From Pedobacter africanus (GTDB lineage Bacteria; Bacteroidota; Bacteroidia; Sphingobacteriales; Sphingobacteriaceae), in contig NZ_FWXT01000003.1 of assembly GCF_900176535.1 (NCBI RefSeq), positions 248,001-312,000 of the forward strand: a stretch of 64,000 nt of DNA, in the 5' to 3' direction. Below the pieces are notes generated by a model, which saw only the letters and a program-made list of their open reading frames with translations, ran no database searches and was not told the DNA's origin. Positions 24,411 through 33,334 of the stretch are shown piece by piece (position 1 is the stretch's first letter; every line of letters begins with the position of its first letter). The position numbers and the translations under genes are program-made.

Positions 24411-26474
24411 ATGATAAGAAAATCAAATGCCTTTTATGGCATGAATTCTCGTTTATCTGTTTTTTTTAAAGCCACATTATGGCTGGGGCTTTTTACACCT
24501 GTAACTTTATTTGCCCAGCAGGATGCTGCCAAAGCAAAAAAAGCCGATTCTATTGATAAAGTGAATCAGCTTAAGGAAGTTCAGATCAGGACTTTAAAGA
24601 TCAGCCGTCGGCAAACTTCATCTACACCTTTACAAATCTTATCGGGGGAGGAACTCCAAAAACTGAACAGCTTATCTGTTGCAGATGCCGTTCGCTTTTT
24701 CTCAGGTGTGCAGTTAAAAGATTACGGTGGCATTGGCGGTTTAAAAACCATCAATGTGCGCAGTATGGGGACCAATCATACTGCAGTGTTTTATGATGGC
24801 GTACAGATAGGCAATGCACAGAACGGGCAAGTGGACCTGGGTAAATTTTCGCTGGACAACATTGAGGAGATAGAGCTGTACAACGGGCAAAAGAGTTCTA
24901 TTTTTCAGTCGGCCAAAGGTTTTGCTTCAGGAAGTTCCCTGTATCTCAAATCTAAACAGCCTGATTTTTCTGATGGGAGGACACAAAAAGTCCGTGCAGC
25001 TTTAAAAGGCGGATCGTTTGGGTTGGTCAATCCTTCTCTACTATGGCAAAGCAAAATCAGCAATAGCATTTACAGCTCGCTTAGTGCAGAATATAAAAAT
25101 GCACATGGGCGGTACAAATTCAGGTCTACCAATGGGGTATACGATACTACCGCGGTAAGGACAGATGGGGATATAGAAGCGATGCGTTTAGAGCTTGGCT
25201 TAAACGGGATATTGCCAGACAGCAGCAAATGGCGGGTAAAACTGTATGGTTACAAGGATAAACAGGGTTTGCCTGGTGCGATAGTAAACAATGTATTTTC
25301 ATTTCCGCAAAGGATGTGGAACAGGAACGCTTTTGTACAATCCTCGTACGAAAAAAATACAGGTAAATACAGCCTGCTCGCAACGGTAAAATACGCAAAT
25401 GATTACCAGCATTATCTGAACCCAGAGAGAATCACTACTAATGGATTTGAAGAGAATAAGTATCATCAGCAGGAAGTGTATCTGTCTTTTGTCAATAAAC
25501 TTGAAATGACGAAATATTGGGATATTGTGTTATCGGCAGATTACCAGTGGAACAAGCTGGATGCGGATCTCTACCGCTTTGCTTACCCAATAAGAAATAC
25601 GGTGCTTACTGCGCTGGCTACCCAGTTTAAGTTAGACCGGTTTGATATCCAGGCTAATTTATTAAGTACGCTTAAATATGACCAAACCAGGGAAGGGCCG
25701 GGAGATCCGGACAGAAAAGAATTGACACCTACAGTAATGGTTTCATGGCAGCCTTTTAACCAAAAGGAATTCAGGGTACGTTCGTTTTATAAAAGCATTT
25801 TCAGAATGCCGACATTTAATGACCTGTATTATACCTTCTATGGGTTTGTCGTATTGAAACCTGAGTATACTAAACAGTATGACCTGGGCTTTACCTATCT
25901 TAAGGCCTTTGAAAATAAACTACTGAGCCAGTTTTCTATACAGGGCGACGCCTATTATAACAGGGTGAAGGACAAGATTGCCGCGGTGCCCGCCAATAAC
26001 CTGGCAAGATGGAGTATGGAAAACCTGGGGCTTGTAGAAATCAGGGGACTGGACGTAAATGTACAATCGGCATGGCAGCTGACTACTGATCTAAGCCTTA
26101 CGGCCGGTCTTACCTATACCTATCAGGAAGCTATCGATGCCGCGCCCATTTCGCCTAACTATAAAAATCAGATCCCTTATGTTCCGGTACATAGCGGATC
26201 ATTTATGAGCAGCGCTACCTATAAACAGTTCTCTGTAAATTATAGTTTCATTTATACTGGTGAACGATATAACCAAAGTGCAAATATCATGGAAAACTAT
26301 GTAATGCCCTGGTATACTCATGATGCGGCGGTCCATTATAATACCCGCTTTAATAAAAGAGAAATACGCATTACTGCAGAAATTAATAACCTGCTGAACC
26401 AGGATTATGCGGTAATAGAGAACTTCCCTATGCCGGGGCGTAACTACCGTTTTGGATTAACCTATAATTATTAA
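24411..26474 (+). CDS. btuB: BtuB-like TonB-dependent cobalamin receptor
   Basis: A 687-residue outer-membrane receptor that should import cobalamin or cobinamide with TonB energy. Signal peptide ends near TLFAQQ. A TonB-box-like QLKEVQIRT precedes a plug domain (SVADAVRFFSGVQLKDYGG, INVRSMGTNHTAVFYDGV) at about residues 55-170; the rest is a beta-barrel ending in the aromatic GRNYRFGLTYNY. There is no STN or carboxypeptidase-like prefix, so it is not a SusC or FecA transducer. The cobalamin riboswitch directly upstream supports the substrate. Four surface lipoproteins and a membrane protein follow in the same direction. Confidence 0.92.
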   Translation: MIRKSNAFYGMNSRLSVFFKATLWLGLFTPVTLFAQQDAAKAKKADSIDKVNQLKEVQIRTLKISRRQTSSTPLQILSGEELQKLNSLSVADAVRFFSGVQLKDYGGIGGLKTINVRSMGTNHTAVFYDGVQIGNAQNGQVDLGKFSLDNIEEIELYNGQKSSIFQSAKGFASGSSLYLKSKQPDFSDGRTQKVRAALKGGSFGLVNPSLLWQSKISNSIYSSLSAEYKNAHGRYKFRSTNGVYDTTAVRTDGDIEAMRLELGLNGILPDSSKWRVKLYGYKDKQGLPGAIVNNVFSFPQRMWNRNAFVQSSYEKNTGKYSLLATVKYANDYQHYLNPERITTNGFEENKYHQQEVYLSFVNKLEMTKYWDIVLSADYQWNKLDADLYRFAYPIRNTVLTALATQFKLDRFDIQANLLSTLKYDQTREGPGDPDRKELTPTVMVSWQPFNQKEFRVRSFYKSIFRMPTFNDLYYTFYGFVVLKPEYTKQYDLGFTYLKAFENKLLSQFSIQGDAYYNRVKDKIAAVPANNLARWSMENLGLVEIRGLDVNVQSAWQLTTDLSLTAGLTYTYQEAIDAAPISPNYKNQIPYVPVHSGSFMSSATYKQFSVNYSFIYTGERYNQSANIMENYVMPWYTHDAAVHYNTRFNKREIRITAEINNLLNQDYAVIENFPMPGRNYRFGLTYNY

Positions 26475-26479
26475 TCGTA

Positions 26480-27604
26480 ATGAAAAACTTATTAGTCCTG
26501 ATCGCTTTTTTCATACTTATGGTATCCTGTCGTAAAGACCTTAAGCCAATTCCTGAAACGCAGCAACAGGTTTTGCCACCTGATCCGTTAAGCACCATTA
26601 AGGGTTTTTATGTGGTAAATGAAGGCAATATGAACATGAACAAAGCTTCGCTGGATTATATGGACTACACTACTGGCATTTACAGGAAAAATATTTACAA
26701 CCAGGCCAATCCTGCAGTAGTAAAGGGGCTGGGCGATGTGGCGAACGACATTGGGGTGTATGGTTCTAAGTTATATGTGGTGGTCAATGTTTCCAATAAA
26801 GTGGAAGTTTTGGATGTGAAAACAGGAAAACGCATTACGCAGATTAACATTACCAATTGCAGGTACATCACTTTTAACAATGGAAAGGCCTATGTGAGCG
26901 CATACCTTGGTAAGGTGGGCGATCCTAACGCACCCAATGGGATTGTAGCGCAGATAGATACCAGCTCGTTGAAGGAGGTGAAGCGCATCGATGTTGGCCG
27001 GCAGCCTGAAGAAATGGCCATAGTAGGCCAAAAGCTATATGTGGCCAATTCAGGTGGGTATAGTCCGGCTGCCTACGAAAGAACCGTTTCCGTAATTGAC
27101 CTGAATTCTTTTGCAGTAATTAAAAATATTGATGTCGCAGTCAACCTGCACAGGTTGAAGGCCGATCGATATGGTGATTTGTATGTAACCTCAAGAGGGG
27201 ATTATTATGACATCCCCTCTAAAATGTTTGTCATAGACACCAAGACGGACCAGGTAAAAAAAACATTTGATATTGCCGTGAGTAATCTGGCAATAGATGG
27301 GGATATCGCCTATTATTACGGGTCAGAATGGAGTTATGATGAGGCTAAGTTTACGATAACGTATGGGATGCTGAATGTGAAGGATGAAACCCTCATGGAT
27401 CGGCAGTTCATTACGGATGGAACGGAAAAGTCCATCACCATTCCCTATGGTATTGCTGTTCATCCTGTAACAAAGGAGGTATTCGTAACGGATGCCAAAA
27501 ATTATGTGTCGCCGGGCAAACTGTACTGCTTTAATGCAGCCGGACAAAAGAAATGGACGGCCACAACCGGGGACATCCCTGCTCACTTTGCTTTTATCTA
27601 TTAA
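26480..27604 (+). CDS. BtuG-like beta-propeller surface lipoprotein
   Basis: A 374-residue lipoprotein: lipobox MVSC, Cys17. The rest is a YncE-like seven-bladed propeller with recurrent motifs (VEVLDVKTGKRI, VAQIDTSSLKEVKRIDVG, TVSVIDLNSF) and a closing DIPAHFAFIY. BtuG of Bacteroides thetaiotaomicron is a surface propeller that captures B12 and hands it to BtuB; gene position five bases after the receptor, shared fold and riboswitch make the same role likely. A paralogue lies at 28676-29779. Confidence 0.82.
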   Translation: MKNLLVLIAFFILMVSCRKDLKPIPETQQQVLPPDPLSTIKGFYVVNEGNMNMNKASLDYMDYTTGIYRKNIYNQANPAVVKGLGDVANDIGVYGSKLYVVVNVSNKVEVLDVKTGKRITQINITNCRYITFNNGKAYVSAYLGKVGDPNAPNGIVAQIDTSSLKEVKRIDVGRQPEEMAIVGQKLYVANSGGYSPAAYERTVSVIDLNSFAVIKNIDVAVNLHRLKADRYGDLYVTSRGDYYDIPSKMFVIDTKTDQVKKTFDIAVSNLAIDGDIAYYYGSEWSYDEAKFTITYGMLNVKDETLMDRQFITDGTEKSITIPYGIAVHPVTKEVFVTDAKNYVSPGKLYCFNAAGQKKWTATTGDIPAHFAFIY

Positions 27605-27622
27605 ACCCTATATATCTTAAAA

Positions 27623-28606
27623 ATGACTTTTAACAAAAACAAACGAACCCACTTAAAACCGGCATTGATCATGATTGCCGCTCTTCAATTGTGCCTTATT
27701 GCCTGTGAAAAAAAGGAACGTGCCGAAGAAGATCACTATGAACCCAGGCCTGTAAGCCCTACAAGTTCTAAATTTATCAGCAAAATATATGAATACATGC
27801 CTGCACCCGGACAGTTCATCAATTCCGGGCTTGGAGAGCTGAAAGCCGCGGAAGCACTGGTTGGCAAAGCGCGGGAAGGGTTGGTTTCTTTAGGCGGGTT
27901 TGGTGGGTACCTTATCTTTGGTTTTGACCATTCTATAGCGAACAAAGAAGGGGCCGATATCGGTATTTACGGAAATCCGCTTACCGGTGAAGGAATGGAA
28001 TGGTCGGAGCCCGGAATTGTAATGGTCATGCAGGATTTGAATGGGAACGGGTTACCTGATGACGGAGAATGGTTTGAACTTGCCGGTAGCGAATACAATA
28101 AAGCAGAAACCATTAAAAATTATACAATTACGTATTATAACCCTAAAAACAAGACCGATGACATCAAATGGAAGGACAATCAGGGGAAAGAGGGGTATGT
28201 CTTACGCAATGCCTTTCACAGCAATGCTTATTATCCCGAATGGATCAAGGACCAGGACCAGCTGAGCTTTACCGGTACTTTGCTCAGGAACACTTTAGCC
28301 GCAGGTAACATCATTACTAACCAGCCATTGGAATGGGGATATACCGATAACGGTTCTGCGGACTATAAAGGCCTGATGGAAAATACCGGAGCAGGCTACA
28401 ATTCTTTTGACATTTCCTGGGCGGTGAATGCGCAGGGCAAAACCGTACAACTTACACATATTGATTTTGTAAAGATCTATACCGGGCAAAATTCCAACGG
28501 AAACCCCTTTGAACCTGACAGGAACAATCCGCGGGCAAGGTTCCTGGGAGAGGTTTCCACAGAAGTAGGGGGAGCTATAGACATCAGTTTGCACTTAAAG
28601 AAATAA
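27623..28606 (+). CDS. Cobalamin-locus surface lipoprotein, copy 1
   Basis: A 327-residue lipoprotein with lipobox LIAC (Cys28). The core, about residues 45-325, shows the pattern YEYMPAPGQFIN, LVSLGGFGGYLIFGFDHS, EPGIVMVMQDLNGNGLPDD and DFVKIYTGQNSN, and matches the gene at 29801-30898. This family of surface proteins is common in B12-regulated loci of Bacteroidota, but no function is known to me; capture of cobalamin or of a corrinoid complex is an inference from context. The DLNGNGLPDD segment is calcium-site-like. Confidence 0.75.
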   Translation: MTFNKNKRTHLKPALIMIAALQLCLIACEKKERAEEDHYEPRPVSPTSSKFISKIYEYMPAPGQFINSGLGELKAAEALVGKAREGLVSLGGFGGYLIFGFDHSIANKEGADIGIYGNPLTGEGMEWSEPGIVMVMQDLNGNGLPDDGEWFELAGSEYNKAETIKNYTITYYNPKNKTDDIKWKDNQGKEGYVLRNAFHSNAYYPEWIKDQDQLSFTGTLLRNTLAAGNIITNQPLEWGYTDNGSADYKGLMENTGAGYNSFDISWAVNAQGKTVQLTHIDFVKIYTGQNSNGNPFEPDRNNPRARFLGEVSTEVGGAIDISLHLKK

Positions 28607-28650
28607 CAGATAAACAGATAATAAAAACCAAAGGGCAGAGTTACTTTATT

Positions 28651-28658
28651 TAGCTTTG
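28651..28658 (+). promoter_or_regulatory. Possible internal promoter -7 element
   Basis: TAGCTTTG is a perfect TAnnTTTG 18 bases before the start of the second propeller gene, but no TTTG lies at the right distance upstream. It could allow expression of the second half of the cobalamin operon without the riboswitch. Confidence 0.3.
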
Positions 28659-28675
28659 CCTTGCCAAAAACAAGT

Positions 28676-29779
28676 ATGATGAACAAACTAAAATTATTTG
28701 CATTTGCAGGAGCTCTGCTAACGTTTAGCGCCTGTAAAAAAGAAAAATTACCAGCAATTGATCCGCAGCCAAATGCCACAACAGGGGTCTATGTGTTATG
28801 CGAGGGCCTTTATTCTGTAACAACCGGAAGTAGCGCAAGTTCTATCACTTATTTTGATATGTCGACCTCCATCCCTCAAACAGACTATTTTAAAAAGCAA
28901 AATGGGATAGAACTTGGTGTCAATGCAAATGACTTAAAACAATATGGCAGTAAGATGTATTGTGTGATCACAGGTACCAAGCCTGAAGATAAAAACTCAT
29001 ATGTTGAAGTGATGAGTATTGCAACGGGGAAATCGCTAAAAAGAATACCTTTTTCGGACGGCTCCAAAGGCTTCTTACCACGTACTGTAACTTTTTATAA
29101 AAATAAGGCTTATGTAGTTGGATTTGATGGTTACGTGAGTAAAATTGATACGGCAGGCCTTACCATTGAGTCGAGGATTGCAGTGGGGGGGGCGCTGGAT
29201 GGGTCTACCATTGTAAATGGTAAATTGTATGCAGCTAATTCCAATCATCCATATTATCCTAATCCAAACAATTCATCAGTTTCTGTAGTAGATTTAAGTA
29301 CTTTCACAAAATTGGGCGATATAGCCGTTGGCTTTAATCCAACCAGAGTTGCGGCAACGGCCAGTGGCGATATTTATGTACTGACAAAGGGAAATTATGT
29401 GGATATTCCTGCCTCGCTGGATAAAATAAGCAGCGTGACAGATAAAAAGATCGGTTCTAATCCTGTAAGTCTCGAGTACCTGAATGTTACCGGAACAAAG
29501 GGATTTGTAATAGGCGATTACCTTGATCCGTATTTTAAGACACTTAACATTACAACAGGTGCAATCGAAACTAATTTTGTTACAGACCCAACGGCCGTGG
29601 TTAGCACTCCTTATGGCGTTACTGTAAATGGTCTGGACAATAATGTTTTTGTAGCTGATGCCAATAACTATGGAACAGAAGGTAAGTTGTTTTGTTTCAG
29701 CCTGGATGGCAAAAAGAGATTCTGGTTTGCAACTGGCGCTTTGCCTCAAAGTGCAGTGTTCAAATACAGCTATAAATAA
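28676..29779 (+). CDS. BtuG-like beta-propeller surface lipoprotein, copy 2
   Basis: A 367-residue lipoprotein; start ATG 28676 (a TTG 15 bases upstream in frame is less likely), lipobox FSAC, Cys20. Propeller blades resemble the first BtuG-like protein: YVEVMSIATGKSLKRI, GYVSKIDTAGLTIESRI, VSVVDLSTFTKLGD, and both end with a VFVADANNYG-like blade and a short aromatic tail. Divergence between the two copies is large, so this is an old duplication or two acquisitions; different corrinoids could be the targets. Confidence 0.8.
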   Translation: MMNKLKLFAFAGALLTFSACKKEKLPAIDPQPNATTGVYVLCEGLYSVTTGSSASSITYFDMSTSIPQTDYFKKQNGIELGVNANDLKQYGSKMYCVITGTKPEDKNSYVEVMSIATGKSLKRIPFSDGSKGFLPRTVTFYKNKAYVVGFDGYVSKIDTAGLTIESRIAVGGALDGSTIVNGKLYAANSNHPYYPNPNNSSVSVVDLSTFTKLGDIAVGFNPTRVAATASGDIYVLTKGNYVDIPASLDKISSVTDKKIGSNPVSLEYLNVTGTKGFVIGDYLDPYFKTLNITTGAIETNFVTDPTAVVSTPYGVTVNGLDNNVFVADANNYGTEGKLFCFSLDGKKRFWFATGALPQSAVFKYSYK

Positions 29780-29800
29780 ATAATATAAAATACATAAACC

Positions 29801-30898
29801 ATGAAAGCTAAGCATTACCTGGTATTATCTGCGCTCTTTTTAACGCTGTTTACCGCCTGTAAAAAGGATAAAGAGACCTTAGAAGCACCTGCGGTACAGA
29901 TGACCGTTGAAGGGACAGTACTGAATATCAAGGTAAATGAGACGATTGCTTTCTCGGCTTTAAACGTAAATGGGAAAGCCTATCAGCAGGAGTGGAAACT
30001 GGACGGGGAAATACAGGGCAATGGTTCTGACTATGAGTTTAGCCCTATACAGTCCGGGATTTATACGATAGAATACCAGGCAAAGAATAGTGGGGGAGAG
30101 TTTGTGTGGAGCTATACGGTAAACGTTGGACTGCCCAATATCCCGGTAACACCTGGCAGCAGTGCTTACGTTAAAAAGGTTTTTGAGTATTTGCCGGGGC
30201 CGGGGCAGTTTATTAACCGGGCTTCAGGCACCCTTACTGCCGCGAAAAGCCTGGAGGGAAAATCGGGACTGGTATCATTAGGTGCCTGGGGAGGCTATAT
30301 CGTATTGGGTTTCGACCATACGGTAATTAACGAAAGCGGTAAGGACGACCTGGTTATTTTTGGTAATCCACTCGCCGATTTCGCCGAGCCGGGAATTGTA
30401 TGGGTAATGAAAGATGTGAACGGAAATGGTTTGCCGGATGATACCTGGTACGAAATAAAAGGCAGTGAATACGACCTGTCAGGCTATGTCCGCGATTATG
30501 AAGTGACCTATACCAGACCTGCTGCCGGTGGCGGACCGGTTGCCCGGAGAGACAACAAAGGAAACAGCGGTACGGTAAATATGGGCACTAAGGTTCAGGG
30601 CTATCCATCATGGGTCTCCGCAAACGAATATACGCTGAAAGGTTCACTGTTGCCATCCACAAACATCAAGCCCGGGAACCGTATTACCAGTATACCTTTT
30701 GCTTTTGGTTATGCGGACAACCTGTCCGATGGCGATAAAATCGACATCGCAAATGCTGTAGATGCTACAGGGAAACCGGTAGCCCTGGCTGGCATTGATT
30801 TTATCAAAATCCAGACCGGGGTACAGGCCAATATGGGCATTTTAGGCGAATTTTCTACCGAACTGCTGGGGATAATAGACCTGGGCATGATCAAATAA
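29801..30898 (+). CDS. Cobalamin-locus surface lipoprotein, copy 2, with Ig/PKD-like domain
   Basis: A 365-residue lipoprotein, lipobox FTAC, Cys20. Residues about 30-110 form an Ig-like or PKD-like domain (FSPIQSGIYTIEYQAKNSGG). Residues about 120-365 repeat the family core of the gene at 27623: FEYLPGPGQFIN, LVSLGAWGGYIVLGFDHT, EPGIVWVMKDVNGNGLPDD, DFIKIQTGVQ. The first copy lacks the Ig-like domain. Each surface lipoprotein follows one propeller gene, so the pair propeller-plus-lipoprotein appears to be duplicated as a unit. Confidence 0.77.
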   Translation: MKAKHYLVLSALFLTLFTACKKDKETLEAPAVQMTVEGTVLNIKVNETIAFSALNVNGKAYQQEWKLDGEIQGNGSDYEFSPIQSGIYTIEYQAKNSGGEFVWSYTVNVGLPNIPVTPGSSAYVKKVFEYLPGPGQFINRASGTLTAAKSLEGKSGLVSLGAWGGYIVLGFDHTVINESGKDDLVIFGNPLADFAEPGIVWVMKDVNGNGLPDDTWYEIKGSEYDLSGYVRDYEVTYTRPAAGGGPVARRDNKGNSGTVNMGTKVQGYPSWVSANEYTLKGSLLPSTNIKPGNRITSIPFAFGYADNLSDGDKIDIANAVDATGKPVALAGIDFIKIQTGVQANMGILGEFSTELLGIIDLGMIK

Positions 30899-30907
30899 AG
30901 CGGATTG

Positions 30908-30938
30908 TTTTATTATCCATGGAAATAACATAACTTTG
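30908..30938 (+). promoter_or_regulatory. Possible internal promoter before the DUF6580 gene
   Basis: TTTT at 30908-30911, 19 bases, then TAACTTTG at 30931-30938, a 3/4 plus perfect match to the consensus, 14 bases before the start codon. Confidence 0.5.
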
Positions 30939-30951
30939 TTGTATAATTTAA

Positions 30952-31527
30952 ATGAACATGTCTGGATCTAAATTTAACCCGAGTACCTTGATATTATTAC
31001 TTGTTGTGGTACTTGTAAGCATTTTTCGTGTCGCGGCACCCAATTCTGATAACTTCAAGGAAATTGCCAATTTTTCGGCTGTAGGAGCTATTGCCATGTT
31101 TGGCGCTGCTTATTTCAGCAATCCTTTGAAAGCGTTTGGCTTTCCCTTGATGGTGTTGCTGCTGAGCGATCTGTTTATCGCCAGAACATCAGGCTATGGC
31201 TTCTTTTACCCGGGCTGGTATTGGACCTATATTGCATTTGTGCTGATGGTACTGGCCAGCAGGTTCATCCTTAAAAAGGTAAATGTGCAAAATCTGGTAC
31301 TTTCTACGGTGGTAATCACATTGATCCATTGGATCGTTTCAGATATCAGTCCAATGTACGTACCTGGCCTATATCCACCAACATTGGCTGGCTACTGGAC
31401 TTGCCTGATTGCTGCAATTCCTTACGAACTGAAGTTTTTGCTGGGGACTGTTATTTACGGTACAGTAATGTTTGGTGTAAAAGCATGGTACCCTTATTGG
31501 GGTGTGAATAAAAGCGTAAGTATTTGA
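30952..31527 (+). CDS. DUF6580 membrane protein, possible ECF-type vitamin component
   Basis: A 191-residue integral membrane protein with five or six hydrophobic segments (LILLLVVVLVSIFRV, AIAMFGAAYF, MVLLLSDLFIA, YIAFVLMVLASRFIL, LVLSTVVITLIHWIVSD). It resembles the DUF6580 putative transport family, small proteins with the size and shape of ECF transporter S-components. Its place at the end of a B12-riboswitch operon makes a corrinoid or corrinoid-precursor substrate likely, but no EcfT or EcfA genes are here and btuCDF are also missing from the window. A strong terminator follows. Confidence 0.72.
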   Translation: MNMSGSKFNPSTLILLLVVVLVSIFRVAAPNSDNFKEIANFSAVGAIAMFGAAYFSNPLKAFGFPLMVLLLSDLFIARTSGYGFFYPGWYWTYIAFVLMVLASRFILKKVNVQNLVLSTVVITLIHWIVSDISPMYVPGLYPPTLAGYWTCLIAAIPYELKFLLGTVIYGTVMFGVKAWYPYWGVNKSVSI

Positions 31528-31550
31528 TGCGTTTTAGGATGAATATATAA

Positions 31551-31580
31551 AGGGCTACCGGAAAAGGCGGCCCTTTTTTT
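31551..31580 (+). terminator. Terminator of the cobalamin operon
   Basis: AGGGCTACC (31551-31559) pairs with GGCGGCCCT (31566-31574) with one mismatch and one G-U pair, followed by seven T. Confidence 0.8.
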
Positions 31581-31591
31581 ATGGATAGAAT

Positions 31592-33334
31592 TTACATAAA
31601 GGTGATGCCTGCATTAAAGCCCAGCCAGCCTTTAGTATTCCTGCCGAAACTGTGGTGATGTGAAGGAACAATATTTTGTTTATATCCTGCAGCACTTGGC
31701 GTGCCGGAGTTATCCATACTATAAACAGAATAGGCAGGGCCGGCAAATAAAGTGATGCCCTTAACCAGCTGAACCTGGAAATTGGCTTGGAAGCGGTTAA
31801 GTGTAGTGGCACCGTCCCAGTCACCCAGGTATACCAGCTGACTGCTGAACTCTGCGCTGGCCGACAGGCGGTTATTGAATATAAAATCATGCCCGAGCCC
31901 TAATCCGGCAGTATATATTTTTTCATGCTTTGATAGGTTTGCCCCTGCCAGCAATATGGTATAGAGTTTGGCATTACCTGTTTTTACAGCAAGATTGGTG
32001 TTTACGGTTTCAGTACTATATAAACTGATTTTGTGGTAGCCATGTTTTACAAGGTTCAATAAGCCCAGACTGTAACCCGAGGAGGTATCGGAAACATTAA
32101 CAATCCCCAACTGGAAACCACTCATTTTTTTTGCATAGTTGAACAGGCCCGCAATCTGAACTCCTTTAAGATGCCTGGTAGTAATGTTGCCCAGTCCTGC
32201 TAATTGCAGGCCACCTGCATTTTTACTGGCTATATTGGCAAGCCCTGCGATCTGTACCCCCTTTACATTTCCTGAGACGAGGTTGCAAAGTCCCGCGACC
32301 TGGCTTCCACCTGCAGTTCCTCTCACGTGGTTCAATAATCCTGCTGCCTGAAAGCCCTGTTTATCGCCCCTCACATCATTCATCAGGCCTGCAAACTGTA
32401 AGCCGTTTAACGAGCCTCCGGCTTCATTAAACAAGCCAGCAAACTGCAGCTTTTTTACATCGCCTTTGGTGATGTTAAACAAACCGGCGATCTCGAAGCC
32501 ATTGGTGCCTGCAGTATAGCCACCCAATACATTTAAGGAGAACTTATTGATCACCTGAGCGCTCATGAGTCCGTGCGAGCTTAGCCCCGGCGTCAATGAG
32601 GCCTGAAATGCACTGTTTGCAAAGAAATTGGGAATGTTTAAGCTCTGGATCCTTTGTTTGGAAGAAATGAAGAACCTTCCAATTCCGGAACGTTCTACGT
32701 CTGCAAAAACACCGGCAGCCGCATCGTTATTTGGATCACTGTAACCTTCAGGTTTTACTTTAATGTCTGATAGAAAAATAAGGGTAGTATCCCTGTAATT
32801 TTCTTTACTGGCTGTAAGGGCTACCTGGCTGTGCTCGCCTTTAAATTTTAAGCTGAAATAACCATTGTTATCTGTTAATGTAGAGGGTATTAACTTTTTT
32901 TCGTAAACACTGGCCTGTTTAATTTTTTTGCCGGTTTCGATATCCACAACATACCCGCTAATAATGTAAAGCTTTTCGGCTGTAGTAATGTTCTCGGGTT
33001 CAATGGTCAGCCGGTAGGCCGCGTAACGTAGAATGATGTATTCTCCATTTTCCTTATAGTCGACTTTGTTCTTAAACAGCTGATCTAAAATTTCCCTTAC
33101 AGGCGCATCTTTAACATCCATGTTAACCAGGCTGTCCTGACTGAAAAGCGAACCACTATAGGAAAAATAGAAATCTCCGGCCCGGCTAATGCGGTTGAGT
33201 ATATCAGAGATTGGGGCTTTTTTTATAGTGATACTCACTCTTTTTTCCAGATTATGCCTGGAAGGCGTAAGCGGCATTTGTGCTTTTGCAAACCCGATCA
33301 GGAAGAGGAACACCAAGGTGATTTTTAATTTCAT
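31592..33334 (-). CDS. STN-carboxypeptidase-like-LA_2272 surface-repeat protein
   Basis: A 580-residue exported protein: signal peptide to residue 18 (FAKAQ). Residues about 30-105 form an STN domain (VSITIKKAPISDILNRIS, MDVKDAPVREILDQLF), the domain with which FecA-type receptors contact FecR. Residues about 123-195 form a carboxypeptidase-regulatory-like domain (ISGYVVDIETGKKIKQASV). Residues about 281-430 hold at least seven tandem 16-residue units of the form QxAGLxN, the LA_2272 surface repeat. A barrel-like tail of about 150 residues follows. No TonB plug or receptor barrel is present. The start overlaps the FecR stop by four bases. It probably takes the transducer place in a sigma/anti-sigma pathway, an inference from domains and gene order. 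Confidence 0.85.
   Translation of the reverse strand: MKLKITLVFLFLIGFAKAQMPLTPSRHNLEKRVSITIKKAPISDILNRISRAGDFYFSYSGSLFSQDSLVNMDVKDAPVREILDQLFKNKVDYKENGEYIILRYAAYRLTIEPENITTAEKLYIISGYVVDIETGKKIKQASVYEKKLIPSTLTDNNGYFSLKFKGEHSQVALTASKENYRDTTLIFLSDIKVKPEGYSDPNNDAAAGVFADVERSGIGRFFISSKQRIQSLNIPNFFANSAFQASLTPGLSSHGLMSAQVINKFSLNVLGGYTAGTNGFEIAGLFNITKGDVKKLQFAGLFNEAGGSLNGLQFAGLMNDVRGDKQGFQAAGLLNHVRGTAGGSQVAGLCNLVSGNVKGVQIAGLANIASKNAGGLQLAGLGNITTRHLKGVQIAGLFNYAKKMSGFQLGIVNVSDTSSGYSLGLLNLVKHGYHKISLYSTETVNTNLAVKTGNAKLYTILLAGANLSKHEKIYTAGLGLGHDFIFNNRLSASAEFSSQLVYLGDWDGATTLNRFQANFQVQLVKGITLFAGPAYSVYSMDNSGTPSAAGYKQNIVPSHHHSFGRNTKGWLGFNAGITFM
32045..32494 (-). repeat. Protein-level tandem repeats, 16-residue LA_2272 units
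   Basis: Residues 281-430 of the STN protein. Successive units begin QFAGLFN, QFAGLMN, QAAGLLN, QVAGLCN, QIAGLAN, QLAGLGN, QIAGLFN, exactly 16 residues apart. The DNA is diverged, so this is a conserved protein repeat and not a recent DNA expansion. Confidence 0.85.

Noticed and set aside
29294..29815. Minus-strand open frame of 173 codons
   Set aside because: Antisense to a BtuG-like gene with a valid lipoprotein signal; no motif in the frame.
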